Shown here piece after piece: positions 1-7,865 of a DNA stretch of 64,000 bases. Within the stretch, counting starts at the first letter, position 1, and each line of letters begins with the position of its first letter. Source of the stretch: Prochlorothrix hollandica PCC 9006 = CALU 1027. Its GTDB lineage: Bacteria > Cyanobacteriota > Cyanobacteriia > Prochlorotrichales > Prochlorotrichaceae. A program made the translations under genes and the position numbers. The stretch is from assembly GCF_000332315.1 (NCBI RefSeq), contig NZ_KB235941.1, positions 1,169,509-1,233,508 of the forward strand, given 5' to 3'. The notes beneath the pieces are model-generated. The model saw only the letters and a list, made by a program, of their open reading frames with translations, was not told the origin of the DNA and searched no databases.

Positions 1-1
1 G

Positions 2-397
2 GACAGTCGGGATTTATTCAGTCGGCAATATAACCAAGCCCTTGCTGAGACGGCTAAATCTTATAAGTATGCTGATTTAAAGCCCACTTCCATTGAGAAT
101 ATTGAAAAATTCTTCGCCTTGGCCCAACGTATTCCCAGCAAAGTCCAGATGAAGCTCCTGGATCGGTGGGGGTGGTTACCTTATTTTGAGGAGGTCCAAA
201 CCCAGTATTTTACCTTTACCCAAGCCGTGGATGAGGAGATGCTGGGGGGACTGGCCCGATCCTATAGCTTTATTCCCGAGACAGGATCCCTATGGGAGGC
301 GCTGGCGATCGAGTTATCCCAGTTAATCGCTACAACACCAGGAAATCCCTGCCTACAGTATCGAACGCGCCTGGTTACGGCCAAAACTAAGGTTTAA
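2..397 (+). CDS. 3' end of an uncharacterised gene (start outside window)
   Basis: The frame is open from the first bases of the window to a TAA at 395-397, giving 131 visible codons, so a TTG at 119 that could act as a start is probably internal. The visible part is mostly helical and soluble, with aromatic clusters (WGWLPYF, TQYFTFTQ) and no recognisable catalytic motif. I do not recognise the family. The stop lies only a few bases before a displaced cbiA fragment that begins at 402, so the natural C-terminus may have been altered by that insertion. Confidence 0.55.
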   Translation, partial: DSRDLFSRQYNQALAETAKSYKYADLKPTSIENIEKFFALAQRIPSKVQMKLLDRWGWLPYFEEVQTQYFTFTQAVDEEMLGGLARSYSFIPETGSLWEALAIELSQLIATTPGNPCLQYRTRLVTAKTKV

Positions 398-401
398 GAA
401 C

Positions 402-792
402 GGGGTGATGGGGTTGTTTGATGGGGTGGAAACGCCCCCGGCAGTACGGCACGGCGATCGCCCCTACCAATTACCCGACTATGGCAGCACGGCCCACATT
501 GCTCGTCTCCTCAATCTGCCAGTGGTTTTGGTGTTGGACTGTAGCCACCTGTCGGGATCCGTGACCGCCATTGTCCAGGGCTACCGCAGTTTCGACCCCC
601 TGTTGCCCTTGGCGGGGGTGGTGCTGAATCGGGTGGGCAGCGATCGCCATCTGCGCCTGTTGACCCTGGCCTTGGAGACCATCCAAATGCCCATTTTGGG
701 AGTACTGCGTCGCCAAGGGGGTATTGCGATTCCCGATCGCCACTTGGGACTGGTGCCTGCTGGGGAACTGACCCACCTCGATCGGGTGCTGG
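402..792 (+). pseudogene. displaced internal fragment of cbiA (cobyrinate a,c-diamide synthase)
   Basis: These 391 bp align without gaps to positions 42917-43307, inside the intact cbiA of this window, with roughly fifteen substitutions seen by eye. The piece encodes the stretch from GLFDGVETPP to ELTHLDRVL, that is, the middle of the amidoligase domain. It lacks the P-loop at the N-terminus and the whole glutamine amidotransferase domain, so it cannot be functional. Both edges are abrupt: before 402 lies the end of an unrelated frame, and after 792 the sequence runs into unrelated DNA, although the frame stays open to 875. It is best read as a partial duplication rather than a gene. Confidence 0.85.
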
Positions 793-864
793 GGGGCGAT
801 AAAGTAGAGCTTACTGCACAGTACCTTCTCATACTCCACCATGGTGTATCTGTCGGGTGGTGGA

Positions 865-1224
865 TTAACCTTTAGAAACGCTATAGGCCCAAGGGGAAAT
901 GAGGAGAGCAATGTGATAGTGGGCCGCTGTGTCCGCCATGCCGAAGCGAATGGGAATTTCCGTCAGGAAGGGGGGCTTATCCAGCACCACCCCTTGGTGG
1001 CGAAAATAGTCGCCAACCAAAAAAATCAGTTCATAGGTGCCCGTCTCTAGCTCTGGCTCCATAATTAAAGGCTCGTCAGTTGTACCCCGATCGTTGGTGT
1101 GGGTAACCAGTAACTGAGTTTGACTTTCGACACGGGGATCCAGAATCCAAAGCTCGACCCCCAGATTTGCAGCAGGACAACCCTGGGTCGTGTCCAGGAT
1201 ATAGGTTGTCAATCGACCGGTCAT
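865..1224 (-). CDS. transthyretin-like protein of the 5-hydroxyisourate hydrolase family, active site altered
   Basis: The 119-residue product matches the 5-hydroxyisourate hydrolase / transthyretin-like family along its whole length: GRLTTYILDTTQGCPA at the N-terminus, TGTYELIFLVGDYF in the middle, and PIRFGMADTAAHYH then LLISPWAYS near the end. Family enzymes hydrolyse 5-hydroxyisourate in urate breakdown using an N-terminal His, an Arg, a second His and a C-terminal Tyr-Arg-Gly-Ser motif. Here the first His (usual LTTH) is Tyr, the usual DGR region reads NDRGTT, and the C-terminus ends YSVSKG instead of YSTYRGS. Only the HYH histidines are kept. The protein is probably not a standard hydrolase. 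No other urate genes are adjacent. The start is the ATG at 1224. Confidence 0.8.
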   Translation of the reverse strand: MTGRLTTYILDTTQGCPAANLGVELWILDPRVESQTQLLVTHTNDRGTTDEPLIMEPELETGTYELIFLVGDYFRHQGVVLDKPPFLTEIPIRFGMADTAAHYHIALLISPWAYSVSKG

Positions 1225-1565
1225 AGACAGTTCATTCCAGAGGTGTGGGGCTGCGAGAGGACAGATCAGCGGTAGGCCAGAAAAATGCCAAGGGATTTTG
1301 ATTTATCTAGCCTACGCCGATCATTCAATCTAGACACTCCTCAGTCTAAGGACGCGAGGGTTGGGGCTGTGCTAAATCTCCCTAGACTCAGGCACCCAAC
1401 AGTGTCTAAATCCAGGGAGACGTACTGCAAAGATTACTAGGGATACCCCAGAGGGATCCCGCTCCCCTGGGCGGGCAGAGCGGTGGTGCGGGTCGTGGTG
1501 CGGGTCGTGGTGCAGGTTGTTGAACACCGTCCTATCTTCAGGAGTGTACCATGACCTCTTTCGGC
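1225..1565. other. intergenic region with a 12-bp tandem repeat
   Basis: No gene is seen here. At 1483-1518 the 12-bp unit GTGGTGCGGGTC occurs three times, the last copy with changes. The rest shows no clear promoter or terminator. Confidence 0.5.
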
Positions 1566-2639
1566 TTACTCGGCTTTTAGGCGAACCCCCAAACCAGGGC
1601 GATCGGGCAAAACCATGGACCCCGTTTCATCCAGGGTCACCCCCTCAAAGGGATCATCCTTGAGATTCAAATGGCTATCCAAATCCAGATACTGGGCCAG
1701 GGGAGCCAACTGAGCCGCCGCCGTATTCAACAAACTGCTGTCGGAATAGCAGCCCAACATAATTTGGAGACCTAGAGCTTGGGCCAGGTGAATCATGCGC
1801 CATGCCTCCGTTAAGCCGCCGGTTTTCAGCAGTTTGATATTAATGCCCCGGATGCCCAAGGCTCCCACCTTGAGCACATCCCCCAGGGTCCAGCAGCTTT
1901 CATCCACAAAAATGGGTAGGGGACAGTCCCGCATCAGGGTCGGCAGTTGGTCTTCTGCCCCCTTAGGCAGGGGTTGCTCCAGATAGACCACCCCCCGATC
2001 GGCCAACCACTGCCCCATGGCAATAGCGGTCTCTAAGTCCCAGCCCCCATTGGCATCCACCAAAAACTGAGCCGTGGGATCCGCCACTGCCTGGACCGCA
2101 CTGAACAGGGCACGATCGGTCTCTGCCCCCTGGGGACTGCCCAACTTCACCTTGATCCAAGGGCTGGGGGTGATCGATCGCCAAGCCAGGAGCCGTTCCT
2201 GGGCGGCAGCAGGGGTACCTAGGCCAATGGTGACCGAGGTGGGGGGCAGGGGCGTGGGGGTTAAGCCCCACAATTGCCACAGGGGACGGCCCAAGCACTT
2301 CCCCCACCAATCCCACAGGGCCAAGTCTAGGGCGGTGCGAATGCCAGAGGGCAGGGCAGGTGCCAGATCCCCCAGCAGGCTGTCGAGGCACTGCCGTTGC
2401 CAGGGGTTGTAGGCACTGAGGTGGGGAACGAGGGCGGTGAAGGCAGCTTGGAGCAGGTCTGTGGTTTGGTCGGGGTGGGCGGCGCTATGACCAATGGAAA
2501 AGGGGGATGCTTCTCCCCAGCCTTCGATACCGTCATGGCGCAGCCGGAGCCAGAGATTGGTGCTGCGATCGGTGGTGCCCCGGCTGATGGTGAGGGCAAA
2601 GCGCTTGTGGACGGTGAAGGATTGTAGGGTCAGTTCCAT
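1566..2639 (-). CDS. enolase-superfamily dipeptide epimerase (L-Ala-D/L-Glu epimerase type)
   Basis: The 357-residue protein has the two-domain layout of the mandelate racemase / muconate lactonizing enzyme group. An N-terminal capping domain (about 1-120) is followed by a barrel with TSVTIGLG, the KVKLG motif carrying the first catalytic Lys, metal ligands in DANGGW, EQP and DES, and a second Lys in INIKLLKTGGL. The DLDSHL stretch near the end resembles the DLDGP motif of dipeptide epimerases, which interconvert epimers of murein-derived dipeptides such as L-Ala-D-Glu. o-Succinylbenzoate synthase (MenC) is a close relative and the main alternative, but no menaquinone or phylloquinone genes are adjacent. 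Length is normal. It starts at the ATG at 2639 and lies 32 bp downstream of a Pro/Ser-rich gene on the same strand. Confidence 0.8.
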   Translation of the reverse strand: MELTLQSFTVHKRFALTISRGTTDRSTNLWLRLRHDGIEGWGEASPFSIGHSAAHPDQTTDLLQAAFTALVPHLSAYNPWQRQCLDSLLGDLAPALPSGIRTALDLALWDWWGKCLGRPLWQLWGLTPTPLPPTSVTIGLGTPAAAQERLLAWRSITPSPWIKVKLGSPQGAETDRALFSAVQAVADPTAQFLVDANGGWDLETAIAMGQWLADRGVVYLEQPLPKGAEDQLPTLMRDCPLPIFVDESCWTLGDVLKVGALGIRGINIKLLKTGGLTEAWRMIHLAQALGLQIMLGCYSDSSLLNTAAAQLAPLAQYLDLDSHLNLKDDPFEGVTLDETGSMVLPDRPGLGVRLKAE

Positions 2640-2671
2640 GGTAGGGGGAGGCGGAGGGGGTACGAACTGGG

Positions 2672-3256
2672 CTAATGACCCAGGGGGTCAGCAGTATCGG
2701 AGTCAGCGGAATCGGGAGAATGGGGTTCAGCCAAATCACCAAAATCACTATGAAGGAATGCCTCCAAATCTGCGATCGCCTCCTCCAGTAAGGCTAACTT
2801 GGTATGACGTTCTGGGGGCTGTTCCGGGGCCGATCGAGGGCTGTCCCCAGGGGGTTTGGCGGTTAAACCTGGTTCAGCGCCTAGATCAGCGCCTAGATCA
2901 GCATCCAGATCAGGGGAGGTAGCTTGGGTCGAGGCTGGGCCGACGGGGTGAGGCGATCGAGGGTGAGGCGAGCGGGGGTAGGGAGATCGGGGATGGAGAG
3001 ATCGGGGCGGGAGAGATGGAGACGGGAGAGATGGAGACGGGAAAGATGGAGATGGGAAAGATGGAGAATGAGGGGTAAGGGTCGAATCCCCTGGGTTCTG
3101 TTGTGGCAGGCTGGGGTTGGGGGGATCCGGGGGGGTGGAATCGGGGGGCGGCGTTAGTAATTCTGGAATGACCAATACATCATCCAACTGCTCCAAGGCT
3201 TCATAAAACGCCGCCGCTTTATCGGGCTTTTCGGCTTTGTCGCGATCGTGGCTCAT
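2672..3256 (-). CDS. Pro/Ser-rich low-complexity protein of unknown function
   Basis: The 194-residue product has three parts. A charged N-terminal segment ends in KAAAFYEALEQLDDVLVIPE and looks helical. A long disordered centre is built of SPSFP/SPSLP and HPRSP-type short repeats and of DAD/GAD units. A helical C-terminal segment reads KLALLEEAIADLEAFL. The ATG at 3256 is preferred over the upstream in-frame codon at 3292 because GGGAGGATCCC lies directly before it. No domain is recognised. The two helical ends joined by a flexible linker suggest a scaffold or adaptor, which is only a guess. It may be cotranscribed with the downstream epimerase gene. Confidence 0.6.
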   Translation of the reverse strand: MSHDRDKAEKPDKAAAFYEALEQLDDVLVIPELLTPPPDSTPPDPPNPSLPQQNPGDSTLTPHSPSFPSPSFPSPSLPSPSLPPRSLHPRSPYPRSPHPRSPHPVGPASTQATSPDLDADLGADLGAEPGLTAKPPGDSPRSAPEQPPERHTKLALLEEAIADLEAFLHSDFGDLAEPHSPDSADSDTADPLGH

Positions 3257-3648
3257 GGGATCCTCCCTTCGCATCACAAAACGGTACGACACAGAACGGT
3301 ACGACAGAGAACATTACGACACAGAACGGTACGCCTAGTCTCCAGGGCATGACTGCGTTTAATCCTGGTCGTCAACTGTTGCTCACGGTCCAGACTCTAC
3401 AGAAGAGCCAGAAGCGTGGTGCTAGGGAGCATCTCACCGTTGCGCCTCTAGGGCGATCGCGATGTGTCCAAGGTGGGATCAATCCACCTCAACAAACACG
3501 GGATACTACAAAAACAGGATGCTCCCTGGGGGGTTGCTTTTATAGCTTGTTGTTATGGCTTGTACCTATCTTGTACCTATCTTGTACCTAATATTGTAAC
3601 CGACCTGTTTTCCGATCCTGTTTAAGATTCATAGCGAACCCCTACACC
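3257..3648. other. intergenic region with short tandem repeats
   Basis: No convincing gene is present. Imperfect repeats of ACGGTACGACACAGA occur at about 3280-3333. An 11-bp unit CTTGTACCTAT is repeated three times at 3559-3590. The only open frame, 3349-3591 on the plus strand, has no family resemblance or ribosome-binding site. Confidence 0.5.
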
Positions 3649-4440
3649 CTAAAATTGCTGCAACCACTGGTTTAACTCCCCCTGCAACTGATCTAAGTCT
3701 TGGTAAACCTCCTGACGGAACCATTGCCCCACCGCATCCAGGGGCGAGAAGGAGGAACCCGGTTCCCAATCCAGGGACTGGCCGAGGGGGGTGAGGTGGT
3801 TGCCAGACAAAACGCGAAAGCGAAAGGTTTGGGGGAAACGCTGCTGCAAAATGGCACCGATCGCCCGACTTTCGTCCAGATCATCCCGCTGAAATTGGAT
3901 CAGCAAACTATGGGGGGTGGCGTAGTGCTGTTGGGCTAGATCTAACGTCGCCTCCGGGCTGGGGCTAAATTCCACAGTCATATCCAACTCGGGGGAGACC
4001 TGGGTCAATACTTGATCCAGAAAGGGGATCGATCGCCGCGCCGGATAATTATTAAAGGCCAGAAAGATATTGCCCTGGTGTCGCCCCGGATCCAGGCTTT
4101 CCAGGAGTACAAGCAACTTGCAGCCCATGCTGTGGCCTAGGCCAAAGATCGGCAGATCCCGATCGAACTTGCCCTGTTGCTCTAAATACAACCGGGTGCG
4201 ATGGAAGCGCTGGCCCAGGCTGCGGGCAATATCAGCGTGATCAAAGGTGTTGACGAAAGGGGTGGCAATAATGGCATAGCCCTGTTGGGCCAAATACTCC
4301 AGCAGGCGTTGATACACCACCTGGGGAGCCATGCCCAGGAACGCTCCCCCCAAAAAGTGAATCAGACCATGGGGGTGGGGGGGAATCAACACTGCATTGC
4401 CGCGATGATCCAGGCGAAGGAGGGGAAGTTTAACGACCAT
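3649..4440 (-). CDS. DUF1350 family protein (alpha/beta-hydrolase-like)
   Basis: The product shows the hallmarks of the DUF1350 family of cyanobacteria and plastids: HFLGGAFLGMAPQ near the N-terminus, GYAIIATPFVNTFDH, and the nucleophile-elbow-like GLGHSMGCKL around residue 125. The fold is that of alpha/beta hydrolases; the substrate is unknown. The ATG at 4440 is preferred because it brings the N-terminus in line with the family. A TTG at 4479 would add 13 hydrophobic residues and lies inside a repeat. A double-hairpin repeat sits immediately upstream (4471-4556). Confidence 0.75.
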   Translation of the reverse strand: MVVKLPLLRLDHRGNAVLIPPHPHGLIHFLGGAFLGMAPQVVYQRLLEYLAQQGYAIIATPFVNTFDHADIARSLGQRFHRTRLYLEQQGKFDRDLPIFGLGHSMGCKLLVLLESLDPGRHQGNIFLAFNNYPARRSIPFLDQVLTQVSPELDMTVEFSPSPEATLDLAQQHYATPHSLLIQFQRDDLDESRAIGAILQQRFPQTFRFRVLSGNHLTPLGQSLDWEPGSSFSPLDAVGQWFRQEVYQDLDQLQGELNQWLQQF

Positions 4441-4470
4441 GGTAAGGAGGAATAAAACCAGGGATAAAAC

Positions 4471-4556
4471 GGGTATCAACTTAAGCCGGGACAGTGGGGC
4501 GCGGAGCGCCCCACTGTCCCGTTAATCTGGTTCCGCTTTCAGCGGGAACCCGATAA
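4471..4556. repeat. double-hairpin (REP-like) repeat, copy 1
   Basis: A perfect 15-bp stem (4488-4502 with 4506-4520) closes a GGA loop. A second weaker hairpin, GGTTCCGCT...AGCGGGAACC, follows at 4529-4550. The same two-hairpin unit, with the same flanking GGTATCAACTTAAGCC, recurs at 41300-41380. Both copies sit a few tens of bases upstream of a minus-strand gene start. Confidence 0.8.
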
Positions 4557-4759
4557 AACCAGGGATCAAACTAACGCGAGACGCAACGTTGAACCTGATG
4601 CCGTTTGATCCTAACGTGGCTGGAGGCATCCTGGGGCTAAGCCATGGGTCATGGCCCCTCGATCGCGGGATCCTACCTCAACAGCCCCCTAGGGGTTCCA
4701 GGGGCAATGGTATCCTTAAAAAGTATTCTCAAAGTATTCTCAAAGCATCCCCAAAGCCA

Positions 4760-4858
4760 GGGCACCTCGAAAAATCTAAATTCCCGCCCCTGTAACCACG
4801 CAAAAATAGGGGTTGTGGCGGGTGGCGAAGCTGCCCAACCCAATCAATCGAGGTGCCC
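4760..4858. repeat. 99-bp MITE-like element, copy 1
   Basis: The element begins GGGCACCTCGA and ends TCGAGGTGCCC, a perfect 11-bp terminal inverted repeat. A second copy of exactly the same length lies at 32712-32810. The interior holds further short inverted repeats around CGCCCCTGT and AGGGGTTG. It has no coding capacity. No clear target duplication flanks this copy. The DNA around it (4557-4997) contains no supported gene. Confidence 0.8.
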
Positions 4859-4997
4859 GACAGATAGATGGATTGCTGAGTCAGGAACCGGGTCAGGCAA
4901 CCTGAACCCTACACCGACCAAAACCGGTTAGGGGGGTGGTTTCCGCGCCCAAGGCAGGGTGAATTGTAAAAGGGATTGTAAAAGGGGCAGAATCGCG

Positions 4998-5918
4998 GTG
5001 ACTCAAACACGACGCAGGGTCTTGCAAGGCATCCTAGGCTTGACCCTGGCCAGCATCCTCCCAGCCTGTGGCAGCGATCGCAGCACAAACGAAACCACCG
5101 AAACCACCATTCGCATTGGCTCCAAAGACTTCATTGAACAACTGATTTTGGGGGAAATGTATGCCCTGGCCCTGGAAGAGGAGGGCTTTAAAGTCGATCG
5201 CGTCCTCAACCTAGGGGGAACCCCCGTCGCCCAAGCCGCCTTACGGGCAGGAGACATTGATCTCTACCCGGAATACACCGGCACAGGGTTGCTGACGGTC
5301 TTAAAACTCCCCAGCGATAGCGATCCCCAAGGGGTCTACACCAGCGTTAAAGAGGGCTACAAGCGCCAATTCAACCTGGTGTGGCTGGATCCGGCCCCCC
5401 TGAACAACACCAATGCCCTAGCCATGACCCGATCCCGTGCCCAGGAACTGGGGATCACCACCCTGTCGGACTTTGCCGCCCAAGCCCAGACCCTGACCCT
5501 CATCGGTGCCCCAGAGTTTGAAGTGCGGGAAGATGGCTTACCCGGTTTGCAACAGGTCTATGGTCCCTTTAGCCTGGGGAGCTACAAGGCCGTGGATTCT
5601 GGGTTACGGTACCAAGGACTGTTGGCGGGGGATGGGGATGTGGCCGTGGCCTACACCACCGATGGGGAAATTAGTGCCTTTGACTTAGTATTGCTGGAGG
5701 ACGATCGCCAGTTCTTCCCCCCCTACCAAGTGGCTCCTGTGGTGCGCCAAGATACCCTGGATGCCCATCCCACCCTGGCTGATACCTTAAACCGCCTCTC
5801 CCCCCTGCTCACCACTGCGGTGATGCAGGATCTCAACAACGCCGTCAGTGGCCAACAGCAGGAACCTGCCGCCGTGGCGCGATCGTTCCTGGTGCAGCAG
5901 GGAGTTATTCCAGAGTAA
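4998..5918 (+). CDS. osmoprotectant/glycine betaine ABC transporter substrate-binding lipoprotein
   Basis: The 306-residue product starts with a basic segment (TQTRRR), a hydrophobic stretch and the lipobox LPAC, so it is predicted to be anchored to the outer face of the plasma membrane. The mature part matches the OpuBC/OpuCC/OsmF family: RIGSKDFIEQLILGEMYA, the LNLGGTPVAQAALRAGDIDLYPEYTGTG block and VAYTTDGEI. This family binds quaternary amines such as glycine betaine, choline or carnitine. The GTG at 4998 is preferred because AAGGGG lies upstream and it yields a normal signal peptide; an upstream GTG at 4959 is possible. The ATPase gene follows 63 bp later. No permease gene is adjacent. 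Confidence 0.85.
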   Translation: MTQTRRRVLQGILGLTLASILPACGSDRSTNETTETTIRIGSKDFIEQLILGEMYALALEEEGFKVDRVLNLGGTPVAQAALRAGDIDLYPEYTGTGLLTVLKLPSDSDPQGVYTSVKEGYKRQFNLVWLDPAPLNNTNALAMTRSRAQELGITTLSDFAAQAQTLTLIGAPEFEVREDGLPGLQQVYGPFSLGSYKAVDSGLRYQGLLAGDGDVAVAYTTDGEISAFDLVLLEDDRQFFPPYQVAPVVRQDTLDAHPTLADTLNRLSPLLTTAVMQDLNNAVSGQQQEPAAVARSFLVQQGVIPE

Positions 5919-5981
5919 TATCCAGACGGGTTGCCCAGTTTTTGCCCCTGTTCCCCGGTTTTCGCCCCGATGTGTCCTGCC

Positions 5982-6935
5982 ATGATTGAGTTCGATCGCG
6001 TCAGCCTCCAATTCCCCACCGCTAGCCATCCCGCCGTCCACCAGGTCAGTGCCCACATTAAAGCCGGGGAAGTGGTGGTGATCCTCGGTCCCTCCGGCTG
6101 TGGCAAAACCACCCTGCTGAAACTGGTCAACCGGCTCTATGAACCGACCCAGGGTCAAATTCGCCTGGAAGGGGTGCCCATTGGCCAGATCAATGCCAGC
6201 CCACTGCGCCAGAAAATGGGCTATGTGATGCAGCAATCGGGACTATTCCCCCACATGACGGTGTTTGACAATATTGCCGTGGTTCCCAAGCTCTTGGGGT
6301 GGCCTAAGGCCCAAATTCGGCGACGCATTGAGGAACTCCTGACCTTGGTGGAGTTGCCCCCTAGCCACTATCGCCATCGCTACCCAGCCCAGCTATCCGG
6401 CGGACAACAACAACGGGTGGGCCTCGCCCGTGCCCTGGCGGGAGATCCCCCCATCCTCCTGATGGATGAACCCTTTGGAGCCATTGATGCCCTCACCCGC
6501 GCCAGCCTGCAAACCGAGGTGCTGCGGCTCCAGGCGCAGTTACAGAAAACCATTCTGTTTGTGTCCCATGATGTGGAAGAAGCCCTACGGCTGGGCGATC
6601 GCATTATGGTGATGAACCAAGGGGAGGTGGTGCAGTGTGATACGCCCCTCGCCCTGCTGACCCACCCGGCCACGGATTTTGTCCATCGCTTACTGGGGGC
6701 GGACGATCGGGTGCGGCAGTTGTCTCTGCTCTCGGTGGCGCGGGTGATGACCCCCTGGAATCCTGGTGTAGTCGATGGCCATAATATTCCCAGCCTGGGA
6801 CCCGACCAAAGTTTACGGGATGCCCTCTCGTTATTGCTCAAAACCGGCACCAATGCCCTCCAGGTCACCCAAGACGGCCAAGCCGTGGGCCTGATCACCC
6901 TCAACCAAATTCGGGCCTATGCCCAACAGGTCTAG
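5982..6935 (+). CDS. osmoprotectant ABC transporter ATP-binding protein (OpuCA/ProV-like)
   Basis: This is a 317-residue ATPase with Walker A GPSGCGKTT near residue 38, Q-loop, signature LSGGQQQR, Walker B ILLMDEP and H-loop SHD. A C-terminal extension (about 250-317, ending VTQDGQAVGLITLNQIRAY) looks like a single CBS-type half module, as in OpuA/OpuC and ProV ATPases, where it can sense ionic strength. The ATG at 5982 gives the usual start MIEFDRVSL; an upstream in-frame codon at 5931 adds 17 residues unlike the family. It pairs with the preceding binding protein. Its membrane partner must be encoded elsewhere. Confidence 0.88.
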   Translation: MIEFDRVSLQFPTASHPAVHQVSAHIKAGEVVVILGPSGCGKTTLLKLVNRLYEPTQGQIRLEGVPIGQINASPLRQKMGYVMQQSGLFPHMTVFDNIAVVPKLLGWPKAQIRRRIEELLTLVELPPSHYRHRYPAQLSGGQQQRVGLARALAGDPPILLMDEPFGAIDALTRASLQTEVLRLQAQLQKTILFVSHDVEEALRLGDRIMVMNQGEVVQCDTPLALLTHPATDFVHRLLGADDRVRQLSLLSVARVMTPWNPGVVDGHNIPSLGPDQSLRDALSLLLKTGTNALQVTQDGQAVGLITLNQIRAYAQQV

Positions 6936-7156
6936 CCGTTGCTGAGTCAAGGCTGCAGCCCTTCCCGTTCGTAGCCAGGACTGCAAGTCCTGAGATCCCA
7001 GATCGACCCGGCAAACCCCAACCGACGATCGGTCTTCGTTCGTCGTCAAAACGCCCTCCATCTGACCAAGGGGAATTTAGGGGAATTTAGGGGAATTTAG
7101 GGGGATTCCAGTACGCCCTAACGCTGCTCTCCTGGGGCTGCTAAGGTCAGAAAATA

Positions 7157-7759
7157 TCAGAAAATAAGGGAAACTAGATTCTTAACGTAGCTCTCTCGAT
7201 CTAAGGGCAGAATACTGGCAGATTGGAGCATGTGTTGGGTCATGGTGTAGTAAATCAGGGATCCCAGCAGAGTGCTGGCGGTGAGGTGGGGATTGGGGCA
7301 GGAAATGGCGGGGTGGGTGGCCAGCAGGTGGCTCAGGCGTTCAATCACTGGTTTGTGGATCGATCGCACCATGCCCTGGGCTAACCCTGGAAAACGACCC
7401 GACTCCCCCAACATCAGGCGGATAACATCGTGGTGATGATCGGTGTTCGTGAGCATTCGATCGAGGAGACCATTGAGAATCGTGGTGAGGAGAACCTGGG
7501 GATCGTTGTGGCGATCGAGATCCAAAGGCAGCACGTTAATATCCTGTTGCAGTCCTTGGAGTTGGTGCTGCACCACCGCTTCAAATAGAGAGGCTTTGTC
7601 CTTAAAGTGGCTGTAGAGGGTGGGTTTAGAAACTTGGGCCACCTTAGCGATGCGATCGAGACTCGTCCCCATATAGCCGGTTTTGAGGAATTCCTGGAGG
7701 GCAGCGGCCTGGATGAGTTCAGCTTTACTGGGTTTGGGAGCGGAAGGCTCGATCGCCAT
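7157..7759 (-). CDS. TetR/AcrR family transcriptional repressor
   Basis: The 200-residue protein has an N-terminal TetR helix-turn-helix (SLDRIAKVAQVSKPTLYSHFKDK, about residues 33-55) followed by a helical ligand-binding and dimerisation domain. The ATG at 7759 (MAIEPSAP) is preferred to an in-frame codon at 7813 because the latter lies over the operator-like palindromes. It is divergent from a devBCA-type exporter operon. Two 15-bp palindromes lie in the 106-bp gap, which makes it the likely repressor of both its own gene and the exporter. The ligand is unknown. Confidence 0.9.
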   Translation of the reverse strand: MAIEPSAPKPSKAELIQAAALQEFLKTGYMGTSLDRIAKVAQVSKPTLYSHFKDKASLFEAVVQHQLQGLQQDINVLPLDLDRHNDPQVLLTTILNGLLDRMLTNTDHHHDVIRLMLGESGRFPGLAQGMVRSIHKPVIERLSHLLATHPAISCPNPHLTASTLLGSLIYYTMTQHMLQSASILPLDRESYVKNLVSLIF

Positions 7760-7793
7760 GGTGCATAACCTGAAATGGGGGTTGCCAGACTTT

Positions 7794-7808
7794 ACTAAAC
7801 GGTTTAGT
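7794..7808. promoter_or_regulatory. TetR operator, site 1
   Basis: ACTAAACGGTTTAGT is a perfect inverted repeat around a central G, placed between the divergent tetR and devB-like genes. Its size and symmetry suit a TetR dimer. Confidence 0.75.
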
Positions 7809-7825
7809 ATCATCAGTATAGCTTG

Positions 7826-7840
7826 ACTATACCGTTTAGT
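7826..7840. promoter_or_regulatory. TetR operator, site 2
   Basis: ACTATACCGTTTAGT has the same architecture as site 1 with one mismatch in the left arm. The centres of the two sites are 32 bp apart, close to three helical turns, so both dimers would lie on the same face of the DNA. Confidence 0.7.
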
Positions 7841-7865
7841 TAATTATTCCTGAGAGGGAACCCCC

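Noticed and set aside
405..875. A separate small amidoligase gene
   Set aside because: It is an internal fragment of cbiA without P-loop or glutaminase domain and with foreign sequence after 792.
3349..3591. Small plus-strand frame of 80 codons
   Set aside because: It crosses short tandem repeats, has no ribosome-binding site and resembles nothing known.
4589..4931. Plus-strand frames before the osmoprotectant gene
   Set aside because: They run through the 99-bp MITE-like element and have no coding character.
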